From: Acanthochlamys bracteata
Lineage: Eukaryota > Streptophyta > Magnoliopsida > Pandanales > Velloziaceae
NCBI GenBank assembly: GCA_019914995.1
Contig: CM034126.1
Coordinates: forward strand, 1,493,001-1,557,000
Length of the DNA: 64,000 nucleotides
Direction of reading: 5' to 3'
Below are positions 1-11,518 of the stretch, one piece after another; position 1 is the first letter of the stretch; every line of letters begins with the position of its first letter. The position numbers were made by a program, and so were the translations under genes. The notes beneath the pieces are model-generated. The model was not told the origin of the DNA and made no database searches. It was given only the letters and a program-made list of their open reading frames with translations.

Positions 1-316
1 AAGATTTAAATTCGTTTTAAAAAATTTTAAAAACTTTTTTATTATAAAATTCTTTATAATTGAATTTGAGTGCTTATACTTGCTGGCAAATATTTTTTTG
101 AGCAAGACTATAATGCATCTGCTCGTTCAATTTTATGCTAAAAAAGTGTTCACTTTGTCATAAAGTAATTTTTTAGCATAAAAAAACACCTTTATTTGAT
201 ATTTATTGTTATAATTTATTCTAGCAACTTCAAATCAAATTATTTATATATTATAAATTTATTTTTTTAAAATTCTTTTGCAGATCAAGTGCGAGCAAAT
301 AACACGTCCGTCTTTA

Positions 317-506
317 GAGTTGTGTTTTTTGCACGCCTAAGTCACTTTTAATTCACTTCTTATTACAAAAAAAATATAAAAAAATTATTTCAACTTATTC
401 TTCAATACAAAAATAATACATCACTTTCAACAATATTATTTCTAATAATTTATTTTTAAAAACTCACTTTTAAAAAATTTATTTCTAAAAATAAAAGAAC
501 GGACTC
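317..506. mobile_element. Tourist-like MITE, family A
   Basis: The left end GAGTTGTGTTTTTT and the right end AAAAGAACGGACTC form imperfect terminal inverted repeats. The element is flanked on both sides by TTA (314-316 and 507-509), the target duplication typical of PIF/Harbinger-derived Tourist MITEs. The interior carries repeated CACTT and TCACTTTTAA blocks that also occur in the element in the Rab1 intron at 26825-27019, so both belong to one family. No coding capacity is present. Confidence 0.7.
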
Positions 507-702
507 TTAAGAATATAGAAATGAAATTGAAGTGATCAGTCTCAGTTTAAAAATTTAACAGATATCCTAAAATTAGGAAAGGCACTCTAAAATTGAGCCG
601 TGAAAGATACATAGTAGCCAAATGTTTTTTTGAGATCCCTCCCAAATGACAGTATCACATAGAAGAAAAATATTTTTAAACCAAGTCTGGGAACGCTGTG
701 GG

Positions 703-938
703 GGCGTTTGAGATTGCTTATGAAATAAAATTTTTCTGAGATAAAAAATATTTTTATTTTTTTTGAGAAACGAGATCTATTTTTTTACTTCTAAAAAAAT
801 AATAAAAATATATAATAAAAAGATCTCACTCCGTAGAATTTTTCTATACTTTTTAAATTTTTAAATAAATTTTTTATATATTTATAAAATATGTATTAAA
901 AAATATAAAATTAAAAAGTAGCGTTTCAAACGCTCTCC
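703..938. mobile_element. AT-rich inverted-repeat element (MITE-like, family D)
   Basis: The left end reads GGGGGCGTTTGAGATTGCTT and the right end contains GCGTTTCAAACGCTCTCC, giving an imperfect terminal inverted repeat around a very AT-rich core with the phrase AATAATAAAAATATATAATA. Near-copies of this core occur at about 6491-6739, 17870-18115, 28740-28995, 37213-37434 and 59510-59720. Exact borders and target duplication are uncertain here. Confidence 0.5.
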
Positions 939-3011
939 CAAACGCTAGCGGAATTTACCTTCTCCAAAACTTGTTTTTACCTTCTGAGAAAGATCTGATA
1001 CATTAAGGTTTCAAACGCAATGAGAGAATAACCAATCGTGTTTTAATTGGTTAGAAGTGAATTTTTAAAAACTGAATTCGATAGAACTAGATTTGATGAA
1101 AAATAAATTACAAATGAGTTCGATAAATTAAAGTAAATTGAAATACAAAAAAATAGTGAGTTTTTGATAAACTAGTACTATCGTAGATTACTAGCATAGA
1201 AGGATGGTAATAAATAAACTTGTAATGTTTTCTCCTAGTTAGAACCAAAGCATTTCTTTGCAGTTTTTTGTTGATTGGTAGAATTGAGCAAAGCTCACAC
1301 ATCTCTCTCATTACAATCTGTAAAGACTGCATGTCCCGCTGCTTTTCAACCTTACTGAAACATCTCACTATATATCAATTGATATACAGAATCCGTTGAT
1401 TCATTCTTTCATTTTCATTACTATTTGTTCGACGCAGTTAATATCGATTTTAATTAATTGAACGAAAGCAACATGGGATCGATGATCATTGATGGATAAT
1501 ACTACACAAAAATGTGTCCCTTCCACTGCAAGCAAAGCAAGCATAAGATAAACATCATTAGTTCAACTTCATCAGCTGTATGATGATGGTTGGTGACGGA
1601 ATGATCCACGATAATGCGTGGATTATGGTATGGCACTTAACTTGTAGATGGACATTTTGTTCATGAACTTCAACAAGTTTTTCAACTGATTTGGTTACTT
1701 CCAAGAGTCTATAGCTTCAACGATCACTTCTTTTTGTGTACAGATAGTGGGTGAACATATACATGCTTTTAAGTCACTTCCGACTTACTTTTTTTTATAA
1801 AAGTAATTCAAAAACTAAATTTACTTCCTATAATACTATTTATAACTCGCGTTTAGTAACTCACTTTCGAATAATTCATTTCTAGCTCAAAAAAACACAC
1901 CCTTAATCTATATTGGGTAATTGAATATATATAATTCAGAGGAATGAGCGATGGACTCGTGGAGGGAGACAGATTTTTTCCATGTAAATTAGAAACACCT
2001 TACTTCATCTTGCTGGTAGTGAACGAGCTAAGTTGAAAGCAACATGTATTCACCCATGGAATATATCCAAGAGCTAGCAGGCGCGGCCTTCGACTTAAAG
2101 TTTCATCAATCTCCTCTGATTGCTTCTAGAATCAAGCAATCGAAAGTCGATCTTCTTTACAATTGAAAGCCTAGCTAATTGATATTACTTAATTATATGT
2201 GGTGAACTGTGATCATCGCAGAACAGCAAATTAATATAGCAGAATTAACAGTAGTAAAGCTTAAATCAAGCGGCAGTAATTCTGTAGAATGAGTAGAGCA
2301 CATCAGAGCTGTAGATGAACATAAGGGAACCATCGCAGGTGTGAGATGTTGCAGGTTGGCACTAAACATTATTCAATCAGACATTAGTTGTTGTGAATTC
2401 ATTGAGCTGGATAAGTACTTCTAGCACACGCAACAAACAGCAGCATCTCATTTTCTTAATGTAACATTTTGGCACTATATTTTGGAGACTTTTGATTCAA
2501 TTTTTCTCTAATATTTTTTTAAAATTTTTATTTTATATTTTTTAATATATATTTTATAAATATTTAAAAATTTATTTAAAATCTTAAAAAATATAAAAAA
2601 ATTCTACATCAGATTATTTTATTATATATTTTTATTATTTTTTAAAAATAAAAATATTTTTATTTTAAAAAAGTTTAATTTCATAAGTAATCTGAAACCT
2701 GATATGTCTAATCTACATCCTGAAGTTACCAGAGTTAGTTTCAGAAACATTTTTGAACCAGTTCACAAATACAGTAAACATACAACTAGATTGTAACAGA
2801 GCACTACTGATTAATAAATGGTTCATTGATTCAAAAAAAAAAAAAAAATTCCATCTATCAAGAAATAAAGGATTCCTGTATTGCAAAGCAACGTAGCTGT
2901 ATATTTTAAGCTTTTTATTGAAGAATAAGAAAGCGCAAAGAAAAAGATTGCAGGCCAACCAAAATCAAGTCACCTGCCAAAAGATACACATCCTTCCGTT
3001 CCTACATCTCC

Positions 3012-3018
3012 ATATAAA
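3012..3018 (+). promoter_or_regulatory. TATA box of the arabinogalactan protein gene
   Basis: ATATAAAA-type box in the sequence catataaaactccc, about 115 bases upstream of the ATG at 3133. A pyrimidine-rich stretch (ctccctctctctc) follows directly, as is common around plant transcription starts. The start site is inferred at roughly 3045. Confidence 0.6.
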
Positions 3019-3132
3019 ACTCCCTCTCTCTCAAACCCCACAACAAATAACAACGTTAATCTCTAGCTCTCTTCCTCTCCATCTAGCTAGATCAACAACA
3101 CGTACAACAAAAGGATCAGAAGAGAAAGATCG

Positions 3133-3612
3133 ATGGGTTTCCATAGATCAAGTATAGCTTTCGCTGTGATCACTACTCTAACACTATTCTGCAGCTGCAT
3201 TGCTCAATCTCCAGCTTCTTCTCCGGCCGCAACAACGAACCCTCAACCAACTCCTACAACACCTCCTCCAGTTGTAAGTCCTCCACCTGTTGCAGCACCT
3301 CCACAAGTTACTAGTCCTCCACCTGTTGCAACTCCACCTCCGGTTGCAAGCCCTCCTCTGGTTATCCCACCTCCACCAGTAATGGCTCCACCGGTTGCAG
3401 CACCAACACCTGCACCAGTCTCTGTTACCCCTACAGGAGCACCAACACCATCAACACCTTCTCCAGTTGCCAGCATTGCTCCAGTTGAGTCTCCGGCAAG
3501 CTTGTCGCCTGCAGAGGAGCCAACAGCGGCAGTTGACTCTGCTGGTGGGCTTAGAAGAAGAGGTGGGTTGGGGTTGCTAGCTTTGGCCGGTGGAGTGATG
3601 CTTTTGGCTTGA
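3133..3612 (+). CDS. classical arabinogalactan protein, GPI-anchored
   Basis: A single-exon gene for a 159-residue proteoglycan core of the plasma membrane and cell wall. Residues 1-24 form a signal peptide that ends at a CSCIA-QS junction. Residues 25 to about 130 are almost wholly Pro, Ala, Ser, Thr and Val, with the SP, AP, TP and PPP motifs that are hydroxylated and carry arabinogalactan side chains. The C-terminus has a small-residue site (DSAGG), a short basic patch (LRRRG) and a hydrophobic tail (LGLLALAGGVMLLA), the usual GPI attachment signal. The length fits classical AGPs. The ATG was chosen because it opens the signal peptide; an upstream overlapping ORF (2918-3157) lies in the leader and another frame. 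Two further GPI-type surface proteins lie next to it. The family is sure; the exact member is not. Confidence 0.92.
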   Translation: MGFHRSSIAFAVITTLTLFCSCIAQSPASSPAATTNPQPTPTTPPPVVSPPPVAAPPQVTSPPPVATPPPVASPPLVIPPPPVMAPPVAAPTPAPVSVTPTGAPTPSTPSPVASIAPVESPASLSPAEEPTAAVDSAGGLRRRGGLGLLALAGGVMLLA

Positions 3613-5291
3613 ATAATTTTTTTTATAAAAGATTATTTACTGATGATCTTGGATGGTTGGACAAATAAAATTCACTAATTCTTTGGGATATATTTTGGGA
3701 ATTTTAGATTCATTTTTTTTATAACTTTTTTTTTGTTCCTGTTTGAATTTTATTAATTTGGGAGAGTTTTTGTACTTGAGAGAGAGAGAGATGGGAGATT
3801 TGTAATGTGATCAGTCTTCATGGTATTGGTATTTTTCTTATGTATATGTTGCACACTAGCTACTACTAGTTGATTTTATTCAGCTCAAATATATTAACCC
3901 TCCAAACTTCTCATTGTTTTATTGAATAAACATAACTAGATCTACAAAGATATTTGAAGCAATTTGCGAATGCTACTTCTTAGATTGAATGCTGCAGGTA
4001 AGGATGTGCTCACTTCAAACATAAACTCACTTTTTAAAAAAAAAAATTCAATTTCAATTCAAATTCAATAAAATAAATACAAATTTTAAACGCAAATTTT
4101 TCGTTTAAAATTTTGCTTTTTATTAAATTTATTTTAAAATTTTAATTATTTTTTATAAACTCAATTCATCAATGAGTTTAATGATAGATAAATATGCGCT
4201 AAGTCAATATTATGGCTTCTAAGTTACAGTCATCTCACTCTTTACTTGATCAACGCTGCAGTTAATTGAATGAATAGTATATAATAGAATAGTAAAAATA
4301 ATTAATTGAAAAGGAATTTTTCAAAAAATAGAGTATTTAAAAAAAAATTTTAGAAATAAATTCTATTTTTTTTATTTCAAAAAAATAATAAAAATAACTA
4401 ATAATAAAATTTTACGATATAGAATTTTTCTATACTATTAAAATTTTTTAAATAGTTTTATAAAATATTTAAAATTTTTATTAAAAAATATAAAATAAAA
4501 AATTAGATAAAAAAAGTTTCTCCAGACATAATCTAACTACAGTACAGCAACGCAAGTTGGTTAATTTGTGCATGGATATCAAAGCTTTCCTGCTTATAGC
4601 AGTTTTAAAAACTATTTCGTGCATTAGTTTGGACCAATAAAATTCCATCATCTTTTCTAAAGTTTGATGACTAAAAGTTACTCTACCTAAAAAAGGCAGC
4701 AACTTTTTCATGCCCTTGTGTATGAGATGCAGCGGTCAATGCATGGTGTTTACTTGAATTATTAAAAAGACGCAATGAATGGGGGTGAAATTAATCCGTA
4801 TTAATTTTTTATTGGTTGCAAATGAAAGTGTCACCATGTTCATGAATCACGAATTAATGTTGTTAAAATCGCAATGATAGAGCAGAGATAAAACGAATTT
4901 GATCGGATCAGGATCAATATATTACCAATAAAATTCCCTCTTAATATTTTTTTAACGTCGCCTTTATCTCGTTGTCTGCATTATTTCTCTAATCAGATTC
5001 AATATCAGCAGGAAATGGCATCTTTTCTGCCTCGATTTCTGCTTTTAAATATTTTACCTATTTAGAGTTTGATTAAAATTATTCTCAGTGCAATAATATA
5101 TATACAGTTGAAATCTTCTTTCTCGATGAGCTAATTGGCTTAATGTCTTTTTAAATAAATTCTTCTCAGTTTCTTCTCCCTCCGTATAATTCTTGCTCTA
5201 AAACTTATTATATTTTAGATTTGAGTCTTAGTTTTATTTGTTTTTATCACGAATTTCATGCTTTATCTTTTTAAAAAATTCCAGTACATAT
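3613..5291. other. intergenic region between the AGP gene and the phytocyanin gene
   Basis: This holds the presumed 3' UTR of the AGP gene, with a GA run at 3779-3790, followed by AT-rich repeat sequence. The segment at about 4310-4510 matches the AT-rich core of the family D elements. No protein-coding segment was recognised. The two genes converge here, so both probably end transcription within this stretch. Confidence 0.5.
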
Positions 5292-6016
5292 TCACACAAC
5301 ACCTACTAATACCATCGTACAAGCAATACCCACCACCATCAATTTAACCCAAGCTATAAAATCACAGCCTAGACTCTCTCCATGAGAGAATATAGAAGAG
5401 AATGGCGGCAGTGTGGGTTCCACGTTCGCCGGAGTCCCGTTGGGCCCCGGATTGAGCACCGGAGCAGTCTGCGGTCCTGCTGACGGCAATGGAGCCTGAA
5501 CTTGTTCTACCATGACGTGCAACTTCATGCCTCCCAGACAATGAGAAAGTGCGCCGCAAATGAAATACCTGTCGCCGGAAGATGTTAACGGGATCGAAGT
5601 GTTGCCGTCGCTGTAAGAAGATATTGCTTTGGTTGCGTTGCAGCTGTTGTAGCCATTGCTGTCTACCTCGTTCAGAGTGTGGTAGCTTGAGTATCGGAAC
5701 ACTACATACAACGACAGAATCTAACTGATGAATTTTGGTGCACTGAATTCTGATTCAGTCAAGTTGCGATTAATTAATGCCATCTTACGGAAAACATTGG
5801 AACAAATAAATCATGTTTGTGCAAAGAAATTAACGTACGTAAAATGTCGCCGGGTTGGAAGATCTTCGTCGTTGGCCAATCGGAAAGGTCAGCACTGATG
5901 TCCCAGCCGGCAGAGTCACCGACGTTGTACACGGTAGCGGTGCAGGGTTCCGGCAAGACGACGAGAATGAGGAGCACGTTAAAGATGAAGAGAAGGAAAT
6001 TGAACGTGTCTGCCAT
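5292..6016 (-). CDS. phytocyanin (blue copper protein), GPI-anchor type
   Basis: Two exons, 6016-5839 and 5701-5292, joined across a 137-base intron placed exactly where phytocyanin genes usually have theirs (after GDIL). The product has 195 residues. It has a signal peptide (about 1-27, ending PCTA), a plastocyanin-like domain and a Pro-rich linker (APLPSAGPQTAPVL and on) ending in a hydrophobic tail, the pattern of a GPI-anchored surface protein. The copper ligands are all visible: His in SSYHTL, Cys in YFICG, His in LSHC and Met in GGMK; two further Cys can form the domain disulfide. Met as axial ligand fits the uclacyanin-like or plantacyanin-like class, not stellacyanin, which uses Gln. 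The upstream in-frame ATG at 6022 adds only two residues; the one at 6016 was preferred. Family role: electron transfer or cell-wall redox and adhesion; the substrate is unknown. Confidence 0.88.
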
Positions 6017-7747
6017 GAACATTTGGAACTGTGACGTATTGGTTATTGTACATCTGAAAGTAGAGAAGCTTAGAACTCACAAAAAGGGACTCGATTTATT
6101 GGTTTTGTTTTCTGTTGGAATGTTTTGATTAGCTAACCTAACTCGCTCAAACCATAGCTAACAGAAAAGAAGCTAGCTAGCTAGCTTGATTTTATTTTAA
6201 AATAATTTGAAATAATGATGTGGTGTGAGATTAATCAATGGAATTATTAAAGTTTTTGGTTAAAGCCCATTAATTCATTGAACTGTTAGTTTGGAAGGTT
6301 GATGAGCTGAAAATTTGGAGGTGGTTTTAGGTAGATAAACTGCTCTTAACAAACAATTGATAGGCAAGAGTGAATGGGCTGAATAGGCCTTGTTTGGGCC
6401 AACCAAAAGTTATTTAATTAAACTTTCGATCCTTTTACTCCATGACAGCAAAGATCTTCAGAAACAGACATTTTAGAAAACCAAAATTAAGGGACGGTTT
6501 AGAAGTGCTTGTAAAATAATTTTTTTAAAAATAAAAAATAGTTTTACTTTTTAAAAATAACTTTTATTTTTTTATTTTTAAAAAATAATAAAAATATATA
6601 ATAAAAAGATTTTATTACGTCAAATTTTTTATATTTTTTAAATTTTTTATAAATTTTTTACATATTTATAAAATATATATTAAAAAAATATAAACTAAAA
6701 ATTAAAAAAATATTTGGAAAATATAATTCTAAACGCCCCTAATTCCACCTTTTACATAGGGAATGTTTTTTATGCTATAAACTAAAAATTTTAGAACTGA
6801 ATTTTAAAAATAAGTTTTTTAAAAAGTAAGATTAAAAAATAGTTCACTTTTTATATTTAATTATTACTAAAAGTAATTTAAATGTAAAGTTTTAAATATT
6901 AAATTTTAAATTTTAAAAGTGAAGTTTTTTTATGGAAAAAATTGAGTTTAATTTTTATAATAATTTTGATTTGAAGTAAGTTGAAAGTATAATTTTTTAA
7001 AAAACAAGTCTATAGCGCTTAAGCTGGTTCGTTCATGCAATGTTTTCTTTCGCAGCAGTTCTTCCACTTTATCGGAGTGTTTGAAAATATTTATAGAATA
7101 AATTTATTTAAATAAAAATATTTACTTTATTTTTATAAATAAAATTTTATATTTTGATTAAAAAAATTAATAATAATAAATAATAATAAAATTTACTATG
7201 TAAATTTTTTTATAATTTTAAATTTTTAATAAGTTTTATAAATTATTATAAAATTTATTAATCAATATACAATAAAAAATTAATAAATTACTTTTTCATT
7301 AAGCGTTATTAAACGGCCCCTAACACTACCGTAATTCGACCTTATCGCACAAGTTGGTGGCATGATCCACTCACATTAAAAAATTGAATGGTAAACAGTT
7401 TCCGTATAGTTCCCATGATTTCCATTAATTTCGTGTACTAACAAACAAATATCTAAAAATTTGATTTCCAGAATAGTTTAGCTTTGTCAACGGCAGCCTC
7501 TTCCATGTTGAGGAACCGTGCAAGAAAGAAACAATTAAATTAAGTGGGTAGTAGTTGAACAAATCTCATCATCAAAAAGTTCCAAAACATATCACCATCC
7601 AAATTAATTAATTAAAACCATCACCAAAACAAGATTTAGGATAAAAAAAATGATCATGAACAACAACTACACCAAAACCAAACAGTACATATTAACTGAT
7701 ATTAATCAAACACAGCGGCACTGCCTCTCACCTAGCTAGCTAATTAT
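6017..7747. other. intergenic region between two phytocyanin genes
   Basis: This is the upstream region of the 5.3-6.0 kb phytocyanin and, at its far end, the 3' region of the next one. It includes the MITE at 6491-6739, an AT-rich unit at about 6770-7020 and another inverted-repeat unit at about 7075-7320 that ends in AAACGGCCCC. No further gene was seen. The long spacing argues against a shared transcript for the two phytocyanins. Confidence 0.5.
6491..6739. mobile_element. Tourist-like MITE, family D
   Basis: The ends are GGGACGGTTTAGAAGTGC on the left and TATAATTCTAAACGCCCC on the right, a clear imperfect inverted repeat. TAA flanks both sides (6488-6490 and 6740-6742). The core is almost pure A and T, with the AATAATAAAAATATATAATA phrase shared by the other family D copies. 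It is 249 bases long and has no coding capacity. Confidence 0.75.
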
Positions 7748-8733
7748 TTAACCGAAGAATCCAAGTCCAGCAAGTAATCCACCAACCAATATTGAGCCTG
7801 ACAAACTCTTTCCAGCAACTCCATTTTCTAAAGGAGTTTCAGTTGATGGAGTAGTCGATGGAGTTGTGGGAGTAGTCGAAGGAGTTGTAGGTGTAGTCGA
7901 AGGTGTTGACGGCGTAGACGGCGTTGAAGGAGTTGAAGGCGGCGTAGACGGTGTTGAAGGCGTCGATGGAGTTGATGCAGAGACGGAAACTGAGAGCTTC
8001 ATGCCTTGGGCACAGTGACCTAGAGTGCCGCAAACAAAGTAGTAGTTTCCAGGCTTGGACAAGGCGATCTTTGTGTTTCCGTCGTTGTAGCTAGTGGCGC
8101 TGTTGCTTGTTGAGCACGCGGCGTAGTCGGACTGGCTCACTACGGAGACTGAGTGTAAACGGCCATATGGAAATACTGGCATAAAGTTTAAAACAACTCA
8201 ATATTAGCTTCATTAATTTCTTCAGATAATTTCAAAATAGCAATCTTCGTAGCTGCAGTGATGGAATTTTGATAACGAAGAGCTAGCTATGGTATGAAGA
8301 TGAAAAGTAGAATACACATGTTTCGTTGTCAACTATATATATCTAAGAATTAATTACCATATGTATCATAATTATCCTAGCTAGCTAAAACTTAAGATCT
8401 TTCTCATTTTATTAAACTTCTTAATTAATAGTTTCATGATACACTTCATTTTATTAAACTATGTCTGTAGTTTACTCATGGCAGAATATTTTAAATCTTT
8501 TGAAATTAACTCGTAAAATGCACATAATTAAGAATGAGAACAATAACAAGAAGAAGAAATGTGATCCACTTACCAAGATTATCCCCGACGTTAAAGGTCT
8601 TGTCAGAGGTCCAACTGTCGTAGTTAACTCCGGTTGTCCAACCGCTAGAATCACCAACTGTGTAATCAACAGCAAAGGCCACTGGAAAAACAACAAGAAG
8701 GAGAACTAGCAAATGATGAGCACCTGCAGCCAT
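7748..8733 (-). CDS. phytocyanin (uclacyanin-like) with Ser/Thr/Pro repeat tail
   Basis: Exons 8733-8574 and 8175-7748, split by a 398-base intron after GDNL, give 195 residues. A signal peptide of about 21 residues ends VAFA. The plastocyanin-like domain shows the copper ligands His (GRLHSV), Cys (YFVCG), His (LGHC) and Met (QGMK), and the paired Cys for the disulfide. After the domain comes a low-complexity stretch built of STP and TTP units, then a small-residue site and hydrophobic tail (GSILVGGLLAGLGFFG), a GPI signal. The STP repeats are likely O-glycosylated, as in arabinogalactan proteins. The gene lies in the same orientation as the phytocyanin at 5.3-6.0 kb and has the same intron position and total length. 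The core domain is clearly different in sequence, so if the two are duplicates the event is old. The exact subfamily is inferred. Confidence 0.9.
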
Positions 8734-8862
8734 TGACTCAAAAACTCTCCCTGATCTCTACCTAGCTAAGCTAAACGAAAAAAAGATTAATAAAAGAAAG
8801 AAATGTTTGCTATATGATCGATGATGGTGATGAAGGTTTTGATCAGGAAGGGAAGAACAAGA

Positions 8863-8873
8863 TTATATATATA
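8863..8873 (-). promoter_or_regulatory. TATA box of the 7.7-8.7 kb phytocyanin gene
   Basis: On the minus strand the sequence reads CTATATATATAATC, about 130 bases upstream of the ATG at 8733. The position and sequence fit a plant TATA box. The start site was not determined. Confidence 0.6.
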
Positions 8874-9735
8874 GGGAATTAACTTCTTTCTAAGAGGATA
8901 TCTTTTTAACATGATCTTATTCCAAGCCCTACCATTCATTTTTGTTTAATGAAATAAATTGGTTAGTTATGATAATTATTCAACTCTTACCAACTGCTAG
9001 CTAATACCTTATAATCTGGCCTCATATATGACAATACCTAATATGCATAGACCTTTCCAAAGTATTGTCTTTTATAATTGTATACAACCAAATTATATTG
9101 TACGTATCTTATATATTGATAGCAAGGTTTTCTAGATGCGCATCTCTACCTACTACGACATGACTCATGTATTATAACCAGCATCCATAAATAAAAAATT
9201 TTAAAACTGTGTAGTTTTTAGATGCTTGATTTCTGCCCAATAAATAGAAATGTTTTAATTAATGATAAGTATTACAAGCTTTACAATAACTAAGAAACAT
9301 TACTATATGTGAACAAAAAACCTTATCATCTTTGGTCAATGTTTTCTGCAGCAGTGAGTAGGTCAGTTCCAATCCTGTCAATGTAAAGAAAGGAAGCAGT
9401 TGAACACTAAACCATCTCTATATTGAAGAGAACATGCTTTTTTGCTTGTGCTTGAATTTAACTCACTTTGTGTTGTATATATTTCATTGGTTATTTAGAT
9501 TTATCTATCTAATTTAGTTGCTTTAGTTAGCTGAGTAGTTTACTAACTTGGAAAATAACATGAAGTAGAATTGATATTTATGCTTCACAGCTGGTTTTTC
9601 ACTTGCTTTCACGGAAGCAGAAGGCGCTGTTTCATGTTAGTAACGAAAATGTTTAGTTTGCTTGAACATTATAAGTTTCCAAATTGAATCCATAGTCTTT
9701 TAAATTACATTCTTACAAAATTTAAGCACATTGTT

Positions 9736-9848
9736 CTTTATTTCTTTACTAACACGAGAACAAACCTTTGCAGGAAAGGGTTCACAAGATTAAGTTGGTA
9801 ACAAAAATACTTACTTTATTTCTTTACTAACACGAAAGGGTTCACAAG
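9736..9848. repeat. imperfect direct repeat
   Basis: The string CTTTATTTCTTTACTAACACG occurs at 9736 and again at 9814. The first copy is followed, after a short insertion, by GAAAGGGTTCACAAG (9773-9788). In the second copy the same string follows at once (to 9848). This looks like a local duplication followed by an insertion or deletion between the two parts. Confidence 0.7.
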
Positions 9849-10511
9849 CTAATAATTCAAGCACATTATATTAACTTGATAATAACTGGAAGTGATTATT
9901 ACTTATGATCAGTTTCAAATTTCAATATGTTATGATCCTTTATTCAAGAAACTTTGTTCCTTATCTAACTACAGTGCATGTGTTCGATAATGTGCTTCTG
10001 TTAAGAGGAAGGAACTACAACAACAAATTGGCGATGCAGATGCAGAGAAGTTTCCTTAGAAGGACAACGAAAAATGGTCAAAAACCAAAATATAAACAAA
10101 TTCACGGTATCCCTAATACATGTTAGGTTTCAACAAACACAACTGTTTGGGGAAGCAGGTATGCACGATCAATGTGAAACAAGAATATATATCAGCTTTT
10201 TATAATGTTTAATTAGTAAATGATTGTAAGGCTACCTAAAACAAAGTCGTGAGAACCGCAGTTTCATTTTACAAAAAGAAATAGTAATTCCGCTACTTAA
10301 GGAGCTAAACACGACGCCGTTTTGAGTTCAAACTTACGAATACAGTGATTTCTCTTTAATCTTTTAAGCAGATTGTCATGTATTAGAAAATTTGTAACCT
10401 ATGATCAATTGGTGATAGTGATAGAAATAAAGATCTAATATTTTAAATAATATCACAGAATTACGTATTTATTCATATAAGATTTGTTCTTTCTAACACC
10501 ATTTTGGTTAA

Positions 10512-10734
10512 GAGCGTATTTACTTTGTGGGTGAAATAGAATTTTAAAATATAAATTTAAAAAATAAAAATAAAAATAAAATTTTATATTAATTATATAT
10601 TTATAATAAATTTTAAAGTTAAATTTTTTAAAAAAATTTTATTGATAAAAAAATAATTTTAATTTTTGTATGTATTTTTATGTTAAAAATGAGTTTAAAA
10701 AAAGTGAAGTTTTGGGTGTTAAGTAAACACGTCC
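10512..10734. mobile_element. Tourist-like MITE, family B
   Basis: The left end GAGCGTATTTACTT and the right end AAGTAAACACGTCC form imperfect inverted repeats. TAA flanks both sides (509-511 and 735-737 of the 10 kb block). It shares its ends and its internal phrase GAGTTTAAAAAAAGTG with the copy at 18423-18669. Non-coding, 223 bases. Confidence 0.75.
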
Positions 10735-11518
10735 TAAGTGTTAGTGTAGAATTTTTAGGCTATTTTTATGAAATAAGACCAATAAGCATCTCGAATCTAG
10801 ATCTGACTAAGTCCAACTTAATTGTCTAATCTATAGTTCCTAGAATGGAGGGGAGGCAACCAGGGAAGAAGAACAAAATGGCAAGAAAATGGTCCCAGTT
10901 CTTAGCTGTGCTTCAAACTACCTGATATCCAAAAAAAAATATCCAAATTCAATTTAAATAGTCTAAATTGAAATCTGTAATATGTTGAACAGTCTTCTTC
11001 ACCTACAAGTATCAATTTTTAGCTTGACTTGAAATATCTTCTGTATATAACAACACGAATATGAAGATTTGTCTGCACGTAAAGAAGATGTTACGCACCA
11101 GTTAAACGTTCCTGTTTGAGATAAATGCTCGTAAGTTATGGGGTTAGGTAAGTTGTTTGAAGTCGGTAGCCGGTTAGAACACGGAACCACATGTAACAAT
11201 CCGCTTTCTCAAAACACCTGTCAGTAAGAAAGTGGAAAAGAAAAGCAACCCCAATGATGAGTCTGCTGTAAATACATCTCAAGCAAACCTACCAAAAATG
11301 GTTTTAATGAGAAGTGAAATGTACAAAAACTGGTTCATCAAGAAGACCAGAAAGAAACCCCGACCAACAGGAGCTCTCTTTGATCCGATAATGATGGGAA
11401 ACAAAGAGGCAACCACCTTTTTAATCAGCAGTGGCTATCTCTAGCTACCTACTTTGGAAAAATGATCTGCTGCTTGACTTTGAAGTTTCAGTATGCAGAT
11501 GAACTTTTGTTAGCCACG

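Larger units (their letters stand above)
1..2999. other. AT-rich intergenic region with MITE-like elements
   Basis: No reading frame here looks like a gene: the ORFs are short, AT-driven and lack recognisable motifs. The stretch is largely made of short inverted-repeat elements: 317-506 and 703-938 (listed separately), a degenerate one ending near 1902 (right end AAAAAACACACCC followed by TTA), and one at about 2470-2700 that reads like the 703-938 element in reverse. The last ~150 bases upstream of 3012 form the promoter region of the arabinogalactan protein gene. Confidence 0.6.
8880..11518. other. intergenic region, no gene recognised
   Basis: Contains a direct repeat (9736-9848) and a MITE (10512-10734). 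The right end, about 11200-11518, is probably the 3' UTR of the minus-strand gene that stops at 11519. A plus-strand open stretch at 11176-11444 (89 codons, Lys-rich) overlaps this presumed UTR and is not called as a gene. Confidence 0.5.

Noticed and set aside
3243..3476. Glycine-rich minus-strand ORF over the arabinogalactan protein gene
   Set aside because: It is the complement of Pro codons (CCN gives NGG) and has no promoter, signal or stop context of its own.
11176..11444. Lys-rich plus-strand open frame of 89 codons
   Set aside because: It overlaps the presumed 3' UTR of the minus-strand gene, starts right after a stop without a convincing ATG, and has no motif.
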